Shown: positions 49,527-60,202 of the stretch, piece by piece | Layout: the number at the start of each line of letters is the position of its first letter | Position numbering within the stretch: position 1 is the first letter of the stretch | Source: Enterococcus mundtii | GTDB taxonomy: Bacteria; Bacillota; Bacilli; Lactobacillales; Enterococcaceae | DNA length: 64,000 bases | Reading direction: 5' to 3' | Assembly (NCBI RefSeq): GCF_003957375.1 | Contig: NZ_CP025473.1 | Span: forward strand, 1-64,000 | Position numbers and translations under genes: made by a program | The notes under the pieces: generated by a model | What the model saw: the letters and a program-made list of their open reading frames with translations, nothing else | What the model was told of the DNA's origin: nothing | Database searches by the model: none

Positions 49527-50362
49527 AGCAATCCAAAGCGAAACATCCACGACAGTTTAAGAAGGCTTTACTGATTTTAGGCGGGATATTGCTTGCTAGT
49601 TTGTGGTTTTATCCTTTTTTCTTGGTGGTAATCAATTCATTCAAAACCAAAGCAGAGATATTCCAAAACACACTCACTTTACCAACTGGGTTAATACTTG
49701 ATAACTATATCGAGTCGTTCGAGCGATTGGATTTTTTCAAAAGTGCAGCTAATTCGTTACTGATAACGATCGGATCATTAGTGTTGATCGTGTTCGTTTC
49801 TTCAATGGCGGCTTACGCGTTATCAAGAAACACGAGTCGCTTAAGTTCATTTCTATATTTCTTTGTTGCAATTGGCTTATTGATTCCTTTTCAGGGAATC
49901 ATGATCCCTTTGATTTCACTTTTTGGGCAAGTCAGTATGCTGAACCAACCAGGCTTGATGGTGATGTATCTAGGATTAGCAACAAGTATGTCGACCTTTT
50001 TATATTATGGTGCTTTACGAGGCATTCCGAAATCATTAGATGAAGCGGCATTGATCGATGGGGCAAATACCTTTCAAATCTATTGGCAAGTCATTTTTCC
50101 TTTGCTGAAGCCTACAACAGTGACAGTGATCGTATTGAATGCCTTATGGTTTTGGAATGATTATCTGTTGCCTTCATTAAGCATCAACAAAGCAGGGATG
50201 TATACAATTCCTTTACAGATGTTTTATTTCTTCGGCGAATTCAATAAGCAGTGGCACTTCGCACTGGCTGCGCTAGTGATCGTCGTCTTACCGATTATTC
50301 TTTTATTTGTTGTCTTGCAAAAATATGTCGTAAAAGGCATTTCAGATGGCGCAGTGAAGTAG
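49523..50362 (+). CDS. ABC sugar transporter permease 2
   Basis: Membrane subunit (MalG-like) of 279 residues with about six helices. The EAA loop reads PKSLDEAALIDGANTFQIYW. An ATGA overlap with permease 1 couples their translation. The GH31 gene follows 11 bases later. Confidence 0.9.
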   Translation: MKQSKAKHPRQFKKALLILGGILLASLWFYPFFLVVINSFKTKAEIFQNTLTLPTGLILDNYIESFERLDFFKSAANSLLITIGSLVLIVFVSSMAAYALSRNTSRLSSFLYFFVAIGLLIPFQGIMIPLISLFGQVSMLNQPGLMVMYLGLATSMSTFLYYGALRGIPKSLDEAALIDGANTFQIYWQVIFPLLKPTTVTVIVLNALWFWNDYLLPSLSINKAGMYTIPLQMFYFFGEFNKQWHFALAALVIVVLPIILLFVVLQKYVVKGISDGAVK

Positions 50363-50373
50363 GAGGAAAATAA

Positions 50374-52632
50374 ATGAAGTTTACAAACGGCTATTGGTTG
50401 GCAAAAGAAGGATTTCACCTTGAACACTCGAATCATGTCTATGAAGCTCAAGTGAAGGAGGACAACTTAACTCTTTTCTTGCCTTATAAACCGATCCAGA
50501 CAAGAGGAGATACCTTGAATCTAGGGATGACGACCTTGTCTTTTGAATCACCAAGAGAAGATATTATCAAAGTACAACTGGTGCATCATGACAAAGTACA
50601 AACTGGACCTGATTTCCAACTAAACAAACAATTAACTTCTGTTATGATCGATACAGAAAATGAAGAATTCTATACATTTCAATCAGGACAATTAGTCGCA
50701 CGAGTGCCGAAAAACGCCGCATTCCAAATTGATTTTCTCGCGGAAGGGAAACGTTTGACTTCTTCTTTGCCAAAAGCACAGGCGTTGGTCAAAAGTAGTG
50801 ACGGGCTGTATTACATGCGAGAACAATTGTCATTAGATCCGTATGAATATGTTTATGGATTAGGTGAACGATTTACCCATTTCATCAAAAATGGGCAAAT
50901 CATTGATTGTTGGAATCAAGATGGCGGTACTGGTAGTGAACAAGCGTATAAAAATATCCCTTTTTATTTAACGAATCAAGGGTATGGTGTCTTTGTCAAT
51001 CATTCTGAAAATGTCTCATTTGAAGTCGGTTCGGAGAATGTTTCACGGACACAATTCAGTGTAGCAGGTGAACGATTAGAATACTATATCATCTATGGAC
51101 CCAATATGAAAACGATCTTAAAGAAATACACTGATTTAACTGGCAAACCAGCCTTGCCACCTGCATGGTCGTTTGGTTTGTGGTTATCGACTTCCTTTAC
51201 GACGGATTATCGGGAGGAAACAGTCATGCAATTTATTGAAGAAATGCAGACACGAGAGATTCCGTTTGATGTCTTTCATTTTGATTGTTTTTGGATGAGA
51301 GAATTCGAGTGGTGCGGTTTTGAATGGAATCGCGAGCGGTTTCCAGATCCGCAACAACTGATTGAAAAAATCCACCAGAAGGGCTTGAAGGTCTGTGTAT
51401 GGATCAACCCGTATATCGGACAAAAAGCGGCAGCCTTTCAAGAGTGTAAAAAGAAAGGGTATTTCATCAAAGATAAACATGGCGAAGTTTGGCAGTGGGA
51501 TCTTTGGCAAGCGGGTCAAGGAATCATTGACTTTACCAATCCAGAAGCGCGTCATTGGTATAAAGAAAGGCTGAAGGAACTCATAGAAATCGGTGTCGAT
51601 TCCTTCAAGACGGATTTTGGTGAACGTATACCTACGGATGTGAATTATCACGATGGTTCTGATCCACAAAAAATGCACAACTATTATGCGTATCTGTATA
51701 ACGAAGTCGTCTTTGAATTATTAGCAGAATTACGCCCAGATGAAGCGGTCGTATTTGCTCGTTCTGCTTCGGTTGGTTCACAAAAATTTCCAGTTCATTG
51801 GGGTGGGGACAACTTATCGGAATACCCGTCCATGGCAGAATCATTAAGGGGTGGACTCTCATTTGTGTTATCCGGCTTTGGCTTCTGGAGCCATGACATT
51901 GGTGGATTTGAAGAGAATGCGACAGCGGATATTTATAAACGTTGGACACAATTCGGATTACTATCTACTCATAGTCGCTACCATGGTAATATTGAATATC
52001 GAGTACCGTGGAACTTTGGGGAAGAAGCTGTGTTAGTCAGCCAACGATTTTCAAAATTAAAAAATCGCTTGATGCCTTATATCTATGAGCAAGCGGTAGA
52101 AACAGCGCAAACAGGTATCCCGATGATGCGCCCGGTGATGCTGGAATTTCCAGAAGACTATACGACGCACACGATCGATAAACAGTATATGTTCGGTGAA
52201 CGGTTGTTGATTGCACCGATTTTTAATGAGCAGGGAATGGTCACTTTTTATTTACCAGAAGGACGTTGGACGAATTATTTAGATAATCGAGTATTTGAAG
52301 GTCAACAATGGCACACACAGACCTATGATTACTTCCACTTACCACTCATGGTCCGTCCTAATTCATTGATTATTGAAGGTTCCGTGGATACGACCGCTGC
52401 ATATGATTATACGAAAGACTTAACTGTGCATGCCTTTGAAGTGACTGAAAAAGTATCACAGAGAGTGGTGGATCAAAAAGGACTTCCAGTGGGTATGATC
52501 ACGATTATCCCTGAAGATAATAGCTATTATGTCAAAATAGAAGGGTTATCACATGTCCAAGTCGTGCTTAGAAACCGGAAAGTACAAGGATGGACTGAAC
52601 ATCCACTAGGCTGCTCCATGCTAGTTGAATAG
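50374..52632 (+). CDS. Glycoside hydrolase family 31 (alpha-xylosidase or alpha-glucosidase)
   Basis: A 752-residue cytoplasmic enzyme (no signal peptide) that would hydrolyse the imported oligosaccharide. The nucleophile Asp is in FKTDFGERIP and the acid/base Asp in WGGDNLSEYPSM; both match YicI-like alpha-xylosidases (KTDFGE). The N-terminal beta domain, barrel and C-terminal beta domains follow the family order. The substrate is therefore probably an alpha-xyloside such as isoprimeverose, but alpha-glucoside is possible. Confidence 0.88.
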   Translation: MKFTNGYWLAKEGFHLEHSNHVYEAQVKEDNLTLFLPYKPIQTRGDTLNLGMTTLSFESPREDIIKVQLVHHDKVQTGPDFQLNKQLTSVMIDTENEEFYTFQSGQLVARVPKNAAFQIDFLAEGKRLTSSLPKAQALVKSSDGLYYMREQLSLDPYEYVYGLGERFTHFIKNGQIIDCWNQDGGTGSEQAYKNIPFYLTNQGYGVFVNHSENVSFEVGSENVSRTQFSVAGERLEYYIIYGPNMKTILKKYTDLTGKPALPPAWSFGLWLSTSFTTDYREETVMQFIEEMQTREIPFDVFHFDCFWMREFEWCGFEWNRERFPDPQQLIEKIHQKGLKVCVWINPYIGQKAAAFQECKKKGYFIKDKHGEVWQWDLWQAGQGIIDFTNPEARHWYKERLKELIEIGVDSFKTDFGERIPTDVNYHDGSDPQKMHNYYAYLYNEVVFELLAELRPDEAVVFARSASVGSQKFPVHWGGDNLSEYPSMAESLRGGLSFVLSGFGFWSHDIGGFEENATADIYKRWTQFGLLSTHSRYHGNIEYRVPWNFGEEAVLVSQRFSKLKNRLMPYIYEQAVETAQTGIPMMRPVMLEFPEDYTTHTIDKQYMFGERLLIAPIFNEQGMVTFYLPEGRWTNYLDNRVFEGQQWHTQTYDYFHLPLMVRPNSLIIEGSVDTTAAYDYTKDLTVHAFEVTEKVSQRVVDQKGLPVGMITIIPEDNSYYVKIEGLSHVQVVLRNRKVQGWTEHPLGCSMLVE

Positions 52633-52640
52633 AAAAAAAG

Positions 52641-52742
52641 GTGCTGGTGTTAGACAACAAAACAGACGAAACGACATCTTAACATCAACCCATGAGAGAA
52701 GGTAGAGTGTGCGTGTTGTTTCGTCTGTTTTGTCTAGCCAGC
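52641..52742. repeat. Long imperfect hairpin after the GH31 gene
   Basis: GCTGG..TAGACA..AAAACAGACGAAAC and its near complement (ending GTTTCGTCTGTTTTGTCTA) pair across a roughly 40-base loop. It has no T run, so it is not a normal terminator. In the rest of the 52633-53106 gap lies a 52-codon frame (52744-52902) without ribosome binding site, and two terminators. Confidence 0.55.
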
Positions 52743-52958
52743 CATGGTGGTTACGAGCAAATGGAAAATCGAAAGAGAGAAACGACTCGCCCATCACCAT
52801 GACGTGACAGGTTCGATTTCTTACGCGATTTTGATCAACATCTACGAAGTATTAGAAGAGATAAATGTACTACTGATACGTATAGATTCACCTTTTATGT
52901 AAAAAAGTAGATAGTTGAAGTGATTGGGGTGCTTTGTGAGAAACTTTAAAAATGATTG

Positions 52959-52994
52959 AAGACTGAGAGCCTTGATACCCCTCAGTCTTTTTGT
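52959..52994 (+). terminator. Terminator downstream of the GH31 operon
   Basis: AAGACTGAG, a 13-base loop, CTCAGTCTT, then TTTTG. Confidence 0.7.
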
Positions 52995-53052
52995 TATTCA
53001 TTTCAACTTTTATTGACAAAGAGCCTGTTTTGTATTCCATTAGTTACAAAAC

Positions 53053-53099
53053 AAAAAAACCGTGAATCTCTTCATTAACAAAGGATTCACGGTTTTTTT
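53053..53099 (-). terminator. Terminator of guaA
   Basis: AAAAAAACCGTGAATC, a 15-base loop, GATTCACGGTTTTTTT; the minus strand carries the T run after guaA. Confidence 0.85.
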
Positions 53100-53106
53100 G
53101 ATTATC

Positions 53107-54672
53107 CTATTCCCACTCCACAGTTGCAGGTGGTTTAGAGGTAATATCGTACACGATACGATTCACGTGTGCGACTTCATTGACGATACGTACAGAGATT
53201 TTTTGTAGCACATCCCATGGGATACGTGCAAAGTCAGCTGTCATGCCATCGATTGATGTGACCGCACGGATACCGACAGTGTAGTCATACGTACGACCAT
53301 CGCCCATGACGCCAACAGAACGGATACCAGGTAAAACAGTGAAGTATTGCCAGATGTCACGGTCAAGACCGGCAGCGGCGATTTCTTCGCGTAAGATCAT
53401 ATCTGATTCACGGACGATTTCCAATTTTTCTTCAGTGATTTCACCTAAGACACGGATACCAAGACCTGGTCCAGGGAAAGGTTGGCGCCAAACGATTGAG
53501 TCAGGCATACCAAGCTGTGTGCCTAGTTCGCGGACTTCGTCTTTGAATAATGTGTTCAATGGTTCGATTAATTCAAATTGCATGTCCTCAGGCAAGCCAC
53601 CTACGTTGTGGTGTGATTTGATCGTTTGGGCAGTTTCTGTTCCACTTTCGATTACGTCGGTGTAAAGTGTTCCTTGGGCTAAGAAAGACACACCTTCTTC
53701 GCCGGCAAGCTTTGTTGCTTCGTCGTCAAATAAGTATACGAATTCGTTACCGATGATTTTACGCTTTTCTTCAGGATCAGAGACACCTGCAAGTTTATTT
53801 AAGAAACGTTCTCTTGCATCTACTCTGATGATATTCAAGCCAAATTTTCCGCCTAAGCTTTCCATGACTTGATCTGCTTCACCTTTACGCAATAGACCAT
53901 GGTCAACGAAAATCGATGTTAGTTGATCACCGATCGCTTTTTGTAAAAGGACACCAACGACACTTGAATCCACTCCGCCAGATAAACCAAGTAAGACTTT
54001 TTTATCGCCAACTTGTTCACGGATTTTTTCGATCTGCATATCGATGAAATTGTTCATTGTCCAATTGCCTTCACAGTGACAGATGTCAAAAGCAAAATGA
54101 CGTAATAATTCGATCCCATATTCTGAATGACGGACTTCTGCGTGGAATTGGATACCGTAGAAGTTACGTTCTTTGTCTTGGATCGATGCGATTGGGCAAT
54201 CGCTACTTGTAGCAACAGTTTCAAAACCTTCTGGTACTTTGGTTACTAGATCCCCATGGCTCATCCAAACGGTTTGTTGTTTTGGTGTTTGGCTGAATAG
54301 CGCCGCATCGTCGGTTGTTACTTCAAGCAATGCTTTGCCGTATTCACGATTTTTTGCAGGCTCAACAGAACCGCCTAGTTTGTACGTAATCAATTGCATA
54401 CCATAACAAATACCCAACACTGGAATTCCTAAATTGAAGATTTCAGGATCAATGCCAAAAGCATTCTCATCATAGACACTATTTGGTCCTCCAGAAAGGA
54501 TGATTCCTTTCGGATTCATGGCTTTCACTTCTTCAGCTGTAATGCGGTGGCTCAATAATTCAGAAAAAACACCTAAATCACGGATGCGTCGTGTAATCAA
54601 TTGATTATATTGACTACCGTAATCTAGTACGATAATTTTTTCAACGTTTGTCATATCGGCAACGTTCGTCAC
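53107..54672 (-). CDS. guaA: GMP synthase (glutamine-hydrolysing)
   Basis: Converts XMP to GMP. The glutaminase domain (about 10-200) has the catalytic Cys in GICYGMQ and His-x-Glu at FHAEVRHSE; the ATP-pyrophosphatase domain has the P-loop [10 protein letters not shown]; the C-terminal dimerisation domain ends PPATVEWE. The GTG start at 54672 is supported by AGGGG 8 bases upstream; the inner ATG has no ribosome binding site. The N-terminus carries a small direct duplication of MTNV. No guanine riboswitch is visible in the 58-base gap to coaA. Confidence 0.97.
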   Translation of the reverse strand: MTNVADMTNVEKIIVLDYGSQYNQLITRRIRDLGVFSELLSHRITAEEVKAMNPKGIILSGGPNSVYDENAFGIDPEIFNLGIPVLGICYGMQLITYKLGGSVEPAKNREYGKALLEVTTDDAALFSQTPKQQTVWMSHGDLVTKVPEGFETVATSSDCPIASIQDKERNFYGIQFHAEVRHSEYGIELLRHFAFDICHCEGNWTMNNFIDMQIEKIREQVGDKKVLLGLSGGVDSSVVGVLLQKAIGDQLTSIFVDHGLLRKGEADQVMESLGGKFGLNIIRVDARERFLNKLAGVSDPEEKRKIIGNEFVYLFDDEATKLAGEEGVSFLAQGTLYTDVIESGTETAQTIKSHHNVGGLPEDMQFELIEPLNTLFKDEVRELGTQLGMPDSIVWRQPFPGPGLGIRVLGEITEEKLEIVRESDMILREEIAAAGLDRDIWQYFTVLPGIRSVGVMGDGRTYDYTVGIRAVTSIDGMTADFARIPWDVLQKISVRIVNEVAHVNRIVYDITSKPPATVEWE

Positions 54673-54730
54673 ATTTATTACCCCTATCCCTTTAAAATTT
54701 ATCTCAAAATAGTTGAACTATTTTAAAATG

Positions 54731-55654
54731 CTAATATTTTCGCATGAAAATCGAATCAATAATATGATTTTCAGTTTTATGGAGAATTATATCGGCTCTT
54801 CCACGAGTAGGCAAGATATATTCGTTTAAATTCTTCAAATTCACATTTTTCCATACATCTCTTGCCATTTTAAACGCATCTTCACGATTGCCAATGGCAA
54901 ATTGGTAATAATAGTTTTGTGGATGTTGAAAAGCTGTATCAAGTAACGCGCCAAAGCGATCCAAATACCATTTTTCGATCAATTCAGAATCTGCATCAAC
55001 GTAGACAGAGAAATCAAAAAAGTCACTGACGTAAATTTGTTGATTAGCTGGTAGTTGAAGCGTGTTGATTCCTTCGACGATCAAAATATCCGGTTGTTGG
55101 ATCAGTTCGTATTCATCGGGAATAATATCATAGACATCGTGAGAGTAGACTGGAACTTTGGTTGTTTCTTGACCGGATTTCACTTGATTAAGAAAATCGA
55201 TCAACCTTTCCATGTCATAGCTTTCCGGAAATCCTTTTCGGTCCATGATACCACGTTCTTTTAAGACTTTATTCGGATATAAAAAACCATCTGTCGTGAT
55301 CAGTTGGACATTTCTACGCTTGAATGTCCGAGATAAAATCATTTGTAATAAGCGTGCGGTGGTGCTTTTACCAACTGCGACACTTCCGGCAATCCCAATA
55401 ATAAACGGTGGGACTTGAGTGTATTTATGAAGGAACAACCCTTTGCTCAGAGAGAGGGATTCAAACTCTTTCATATGCAGAAAAATCAAGTGTGCAAGTG
55501 GTACATAAATGTCGCGAACATCTTGCATGGAAATACGGTCGTTCAAACTTTTTATACTATCTAGTTCATCTTGTGTCAATGGAGCTTGACCATTTCGGTA
55601 AAATTCGCGCCACTCTTCTCTTGCCACACGGTAATAATTCATTGGATCATTCAT
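54731..55654 (-). CDS. coaA: Pantothenate kinase, type I
   Basis: First committed step of coenzyme A synthesis. The P-loop GSVAVGKST lies near residues 90-98 and the rest matches bacterial CoaA (DGFLYPNKVLKERG, YDIIPDEYE). Start at ATG 55654 gives 307 residues, the usual size, and has AGGAGG 6 bases upstream; a longer in-frame start at 55681 has no such site. It lies upstream of guaA on the same strand. Confidence 0.95.
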   Translation of the reverse strand: MNDPMNYYRVAREEWREFYRNGQAPLTQDELDSIKSLNDRISMQDVRDIYVPLAHLIFLHMKEFESLSLSKGLFLHKYTQVPPFIIGIAGSVAVGKSTTARLLQMILSRTFKRRNVQLITTDGFLYPNKVLKERGIMDRKGFPESYDMERLIDFLNQVKSGQETTKVPVYSHDVYDIIPDEYELIQQPDILIVEGINTLQLPANQQIYVSDFFDFSVYVDADSELIEKWYLDRFGALLDTAFQHPQNYYYQFAIGNREDAFKMARDVWKNVNLKNLNEYILPTRGRADIILHKTENHIIDSIFMRKY

Positions 55655-55943
55655 ACATAGCCTCCTGGATTCTCCCATCAATGGACCTATTTTAACATAA
55701 ATGCGTGTCGAACCCTACCACTAAGAAGGGATATCGTATTATTTTCTTGATTAAATAAGTAATACGATGAAAGTAGGCTTTTTTTTGAGAAATAAAAAAA
55801 ATGGAAAGATTGAATCAAATCATAGCAGTACAGCAAAAGTTTCAAGTAGTGAATGGTTAAAATCTCTGATAGGTACAGTTTCGCTTGCACCTTCTCCAGG
55901 AACACGTTAGACTATGAACATCTAATTGAGAAGGATGGAAACT

Positions 55944-56549
55944 ATGACGAATCATTATTATTCCGAACACCCAGAGACTGCTCATGAGTTTGACGAATGG
56001 TCATTTGAGTTAAGAGGAAAAATCTTTCAGTTTGTGACAGACTCGGGCGTGTTTTCACGTGAAACAGTCGATTATGGCTCACGTGTATTGATCGATGCCT
56101 TTGACTGGGCACAGCTACCAGAAGGCAAAATTTTGGATGTTGGCTGTGGTTATGGTCCAATCGGGCTTTCTCTTGCCTATGCGAGTGAGCGTTTCGTGGA
56201 GATGGTAGACATTAATGCTAGAGCGGTTGATTTAGCACAAGGAAATGCGAAGCGAAATCGAATCAAAAATGTAGCGATTTACCAGTCAAACATTTATGAA
56301 GAGGTGACAGAAACAGATTATGCTGCAATCGTCAGCAATCCACCGATTCGTGCAGGCAAAAAAGTCGTACATGAAATCTTGACAGGTGCGTATCCTCGTT
56401 TACGTACGGGCGGTACTTTAACGATCGTTATTCAGAAAAAACAAGGGGCACCTAGCGCACAAAAGAAAATGCAGGAAACATTTGGCAACGCAGAAATCGT
56501 GATCAAAGATAAAGGCTATTATATTATCCGGAGTGTGAAAGAAGACTGA
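55944..56549 (+). CDS. Class I SAM-dependent methyltransferase (RsmC-like)
   Basis: A 201-residue methyltransferase, one domain in size. The SAM motif I reads ILDVGCGYGPIGLS and the catalytic SNPPIRAGK follows near 137, as in rRNA guanine-N2 methylases. The start at ATG 55944 is supported by AAGGA 8 bases upstream; an earlier TTG-start frame is less likely. The substrate is probably 16S rRNA, by family inference. A parS-like 16-mer lies within the gene at 56051. Confidence 0.85.
   Translation: MTNHYYSEHPETAHEFDEWSFELRGKIFQFVTDSGVFSRETVDYGSRVLIDAFDWAQLPEGKILDVGCGYGPIGLSLAYASERFVEMVDINARAVDLAQGNAKRNRIKNVAIYQSNIYEEVTETDYAAIVSNPPIRAGKKVVHEILTGAYPRLRTGGTLTIVIQKKQGAPSAQKKMQETFGNAEIVIKDKGYYIIRSVKED
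56051..56066. other. parS-like 16-mer inside the methyltransferase gene
   Basis: GTTTTCACGTGAAACA matches parS at 14 of 16 positions and keeps the palindromic TTTCACGTGAAA core. It lies within a coding region, as several known parS sites do. Confidence 0.45.
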
Positions 56550-56574
56550 AAAAACTGAATGTAAGCAACGAAAC

Positions 56575-56611
56575 AGTCGAAGAAATAAGCAGTATTTCTT
56601 TGACTTTTTTT
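56575..56611 (+). terminator. Terminator after the methyltransferase
   Basis: AGTC-AAGAAATA, a 5-base loop, TATTTCTT-GACT, then TTTTTT. The gap to 57050 shows nothing else besides AT-rich DNA. Confidence 0.75.
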
Positions 56612-57050
56612 GTTTGTACAAGAAGTTGATCAATGGATGTGAAAGGAAAATGACAATACAAATAAAGTAATAAATAAGTAATGCAAGATAGAAAAATAAC
56701 ATATTATTTAATGCTTTTACATAGCTAAAATAACAGTAAAAAAGCACATCGAGTTTTTTTAAAAGTCTATAAAATCAAAGCAATTTAAATATACTAGTGT
56801 GGGTCGGTCGAGTTTTAGAATATAGATGTTACTACACCAAATAAACGAATAGTCATCGGTGATGGGTAAATAAAGTAGGATGAGGTGAAGTGAGAGTGAA
56901 CCATGAAACATAAGACATTGTTATAAAATTTATCTAGTGAATCACTATATGAGACTCATTTAATTTTGGCCTAACCTCATTCCCTCTATCCATTTCGAAA
57001 ACCATTTGGTACACTGTTAGGGAATTTACATATATAAAGGGGGAACAAAA

Positions 57051-58067
57051 GTGAAACTGACAATTCGAGATATTGCTGAGATGGCAGGTGTTTCAGTGAC
57101 GACTGTGTCACAGATTTTAAATAATAAAGGCAGCCGTTTTAGTGAAAAGACACGAAAAAAAGTGTTATCGATCGTAAATGAACATCATTACAAGCCCGAT
57201 TATTTTGCTTCCAATGTGATCAATCGCCACTCAAAAACGATTGGCATGATTGTGCCAGATGTCACAGATTTCTTCTTTTCCAAAGTGATCGAAGGGGTTG
57301 AAAGTTATTTAAACCCCTTAGGATATGTCATCATTCTTTGTAACTCCAGACATAGTCAAGACAATGAACTGAAGTATTTAAGGGAGCTTTCTCATCGATC
57401 CGTAGATGGTTTATTGTTAGCGACGCCGAATGTGTTGCCGCAAGAGTATGCACTTGATAGTAGTTTTTATAACAACATGCCGATCATCCTGATCGATCGT
57501 GGGTTGAATCGTCGAGATAACGGTCGCTTGATCGTGAAAGAATATGAAGGCGCTTATCAAGCTGTCTCGTTACTGATCAAAAATGGTCATACTAAAATTG
57601 GTATGCTAAAAGAGACAACTGGCTACTATCAGTTAGAGGAGCGGTTCAATGGTTATCGTCATGCACTAAAAGACCATGGACTGGCGTTCAACGGTAAGTT
57701 TGTCGAAGAAGGAGACCTGACTGTCCAAGGAGGGTACGAAGCAAGTAAGCGCTTGTTACGTCATAAAGATGTGACAGCGGTATTTTGTGGCAATGATGCG
57801 ATGGCAATTGGTTGCTACCAAGCTATTCATGAAATGGGCAAGCAGATTCCAGAGGATATTTCAGTGATTGGTTTTGACGGATTAAAATTGTCTGAGTATA
57901 TGATTCCTAAGCTGACAACGGTCAAGCAACCGAGTTTCGATATTGGTTTTTACGCGGCTCGCTTTTTGATTGATACGATTGAATTTCCACAAAGAAAAGT
58001 TCCGAACAAAGTGTTCGAAACAAAATTAATTATTCGTGAGAGCGTAAAAACATTGACAAAGGTCTAG
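57051..58067 (+). CDS. LacI family repressor of the nucleoside salvage operon
   Basis: A 338-residue regulator with an N-terminal LacI helix-turn-helix ([20 protein letters not shown], about 4-23, and the hinge to about 55) and a periplasmic-binding-type ligand domain (about 60-335). It lies directly upstream of pdp, whose promoter carries a perfect palindrome. A nucleoside or ribose-type effector is inferred from the operon. Confidence 0.85.
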   Translation: MKLTIRDIAEMAGVSVTTVSQILNNKGSRFSEKTRKKVLSIVNEHHYKPDYFASNVINRHSKTIGMIVPDVTDFFFSKVIEGVESYLNPLGYVIILCNSRHSQDNELKYLRELSHRSVDGLLLATPNVLPQEYALDSSFYNNMPIILIDRGLNRRDNGRLIVKEYEGAYQAVSLLIKNGHTKIGMLKETTGYYQLEERFNGYRHALKDHGLAFNGKFVEEGDLTVQGGYEASKRLLRHKDVTAVFCGNDAMAIGCYQAIHEMGKQIPEDISVIGFDGLKLSEYMIPKLTTVKQPSFDIGFYAARFLIDTIEFPQRKVPNKVFETKLIIRESVKTLTKV

Positions 58068-58086
58068 TTGGGCGTTATATTGCTTA

Positions 58087-58100
58087 TGTAAGTGTTTACA
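58087..58100. promoter_or_regulatory. Catabolite-response (cre) site candidate
   Basis: TGTAAGTGTTTACA is an inverted repeat close to the CcpA consensus TGWAANCGNTNWCA, with GT in place of CG at the centre. Confidence 0.5.
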
Positions 58101-58128
58101 AAGTTGGTGAGATACATTGCGGGGAAAT

Positions 58129-58144
58129 AGTAAACCGGTTTACT
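58129..58144. promoter_or_regulatory. LacI-type operator of the salvage operon
   Basis: AGTAAACCGGTTTACT is a perfect 16-base palindrome with a central CG, typical of LacI-family operators. A half-site, GTGGTTTACC, follows at 58148. Confidence 0.75.
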
Positions 58145-58151
58145 AAAGTGG

Positions 58152-58179
58152 TTTACCTTTTTCAGATTTCCTGTATAAT
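58152..58179 (+). promoter_or_regulatory. Promoter of pdp-deoC-cdd-bmp
   Basis: TTTACC (58152-58157) and perfect TATAAT (58174-58179), 16 bp apart. The operator half-site covers the -35. Confidence 0.6.
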
Positions 58180-58207
58180 ACCGAATGAAGACGAGGAGGA
58201 TTACGTC

Positions 58208-59509
58208 ATGCGGATGGTCGATTTGATTGAAAAAAAGAGAGATGGATACCAGTTATCAAAAGAAGAGATTTCGTATATTGTCACGAACTACACAAACGAT
58301 AAAATCCCTGATTATCAAATCAGTGCATTATTGATGGCTATTTTTTATCAAGATATGACCGATGAAGAAATCACAGATTTAACGTTGGCGATCGCTCATT
58401 CTGGCGATGTGATCGATTTGAGCTCATTAGAAGGAATAAAAGTCGACAAACATTCTACCGGAGGTGTGGGGGATACAACTACCTTGATTTTAGCACCTTT
58501 AGTAGCAAGTGTAGGTGCAACTGTGGCAAAAATGTCAGGGCGTGGTCTTGGCTACACAGGTGGCACATTAGATAAGTTAGAAGCTATTCCTGGATTTCGG
58601 ATCGAACTATCAGATGAAGAATTCATCCGCATCGTGAACGAAAGTAAAGTAGCGGTGATCGGCCAATCGGGCAATCTCGCTCCAGCAGATAAAAAATTGT
58701 ATGCTTTGCGTGATGTGACAGCAACGGTCAACTCGATCCCATTGATTGCTAGCTCGATCATGAGTAAAAAAATCGCCGCAGGAGCGGATGCGATCGTGCT
58801 AGATGTGACGACGGGTGACGGTGCCTTCATGAAAAATATCGAAGATGCAAGACGTTTAGCTAAGACCATGACAAGGATCGGCAAGTTGGCTAATCGTCAA
58901 ACAGTGGCAGTGATTTCTGATATGTCTGAACCATTGGGTGAAGCGATCGGCAACAGCTTAGAAGTCATTGAAGCAATCGAGACACTACAGGGGAACGGAC
59001 CGGAAGATTTAGTCGAAATGTGCTATGCTTTAGGCAGTCAGATGGTGGTGCTAGCAGGTAAAGCAACAACGATCGAAGAAGCACGTACATTGCTTAAAGA
59101 AGCACTCGAATCTGGAAAAGCTTTAGCGAAATTCAAAGAGATGATCCAAAACCAAGGGGGGGATCCGACAATCGTCGATGAACCTGCGCGGTTGTTAACT
59201 GCTCGTTATATTTATGAACTGCCAGCTAAGACAACGGGTGTCGTGACCAAAATCGTTGCAAACGAATTCGGGATCGCAGCAATGATGCTTGGTGCAGGAC
59301 GTAAAACGAAAGAAGATTCGATCGATCACGCTGTTGGTTTGCGATTGAATAAGAAAATCGGTGATAAAGTAGAAGCTGGCGAATCGCTATTGACGATCTA
59401 TAGTAATGAAGAAGACATTTCGCCAGTGATCGACTTATTATATAAAAATATTGAAATCGGTGATACGGCGGAGAAGCCTATCTTGATTCATGACATCATT
59501 ACAGAGTAG
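58208..59509 (+). CDS. pdp: Pyrimidine-nucleoside phosphorylase
   Basis: Splits thymidine, deoxyuridine and uridine with phosphate into base and (deoxy)ribose-1-phosphate. Start ATG 58208, behind GAGGAGG, gives 433 residues, [16 protein letters not shown]; the longer upstream frame runs into the promoter. Family motif [15 protein letters not shown] and [16 protein letters not shown] are seen. First gene of the operon, 13 bases before deoC. Confidence 0.95.
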   Translation: MRMVDLIEKKRDGYQLSKEEISYIVTNYTNDKIPDYQISALLMAIFYQDMTDEEITDLTLAIAHSGDVIDLSSLEGIKVDKHSTGGVGDTTTLILAPLVASVGATVAKMSGRGLGYTGGTLDKLEAIPGFRIELSDEEFIRIVNESKVAVIGQSGNLAPADKKLYALRDVTATVNSIPLIASSIMSKKIAAGADAIVLDVTTGDGAFMKNIEDARRLAKTMTRIGKLANRQTVAVISDMSEPLGEAIGNSLEVIEAIETLQGNGPEDLVEMCYALGSQMVVLAGKATTIEEARTLLKEALESGKALAKFKEMIQNQGGDPTIVDEPARLLTARYIYELPAKTTGVVTKIVANEFGIAAMMLGAGRKTKEDSIDHAVGLRLNKKIGDKVEAGESLLTIYSNEEDISPVIDLLYKNIEIGDTAEKPILIHDIITE

Positions 59510-59522
59510 AAGGAGAAGAGAC

Positions 59523-60185
59523 ATGGAATTAAATCGAATGATCGACCACACAATTCTAAAAGCAGATGCAACAAAAGTAGATGTGATGCGCATTATTGAG
59601 GAAGCAAAAAAACATCATTTCTATTCAGTATGTATCAATCCAACATGGGTTGCCTTGGCGAAAGAGGAATTACAAGGTGAGCCAGTCGCTGTTTGTACCG
59701 TTATTGGTTTCCCATTAGGAGCAAATACGGCTGAAACAAAGGCATTTGAAACAAAGAATGCGATCGAAAATGGCGCAGATGAAGTGGATATGGTCATCAA
59801 TATCGGTGCCTTGAAAACTGAACAAGATGATGTCGTGAAAAAAGATATCGAAGCCGTAGTCGAAGCTGCAAAAGATCGCGCGTTAGTTAAAGTAATCATT
59901 GAAACAGCCTTGTTAGAACAAGCGGAAATCATCAAAGCTTGCGAATTAGCGAAAGCTGCAGGAGCTGATTTTGTTAAGACATCTACTGGTTTTTCAACTG
60001 GTGGAGCAAGAGTGGAAGATATCCGTTTGATGCGTGAAACGGTTGGTCCAGAAATGGGCGTTAAAGCTTCAGGTGGTATCCACAATGAAGCAGAAGCCGT
60101 TGCGATGATCGAAGCTGGTGCCACACGAATCGGTACAAGTGCAGGTGTCGCAATCATGTCTGGTTCAACTGGCGAAGGCTATTAA
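59523..60185 (+). CDS. deoC: Deoxyribose-phosphate aldolase
   Basis: Cleaves deoxyribose-5-phosphate to glyceraldehyde-3-phosphate and acetaldehyde. Start ATG 59523 behind AAGGAG gives 220 residues. The Schiff-base lysine is in [15 protein letters not shown]; the second Lys is in GVKASGGIH. It finishes the route begun by pdp and leads sugar carbon to glycolysis. Confidence 0.96.
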   Translation: MELNRMIDHTILKADATKVDVMRIIEEAKKHHFYSVCINPTWVALAKEELQGEPVAVCTVIGFPLGANTAETKAFETKNAIENGADEVDMVINIGALKTEQDDVVKKDIEAVVEAAKDRALVKVIIETALLEQAEIIKACELAKAAGADFVKTSTGFSTGGARVEDIRLMRETVGPEMGVKASGGIHNEAEAVAMIEAGATRIGTSAGVAIMSGSTGEGY

Positions 60186-60202
60186 TTTCTAAGGAGAAAA
60201 AG

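Noticed and set aside
52744-52902. 52-codon frame after GH31
   Set aside because: It has no ribosome binding site and begins at the edge of the hairpin; no family is recognised.
59621-60157. 178-codon minus-strand frame inside deoC
   Set aside because: It is antisense to a certain enzyme gene and lacks any start signal.
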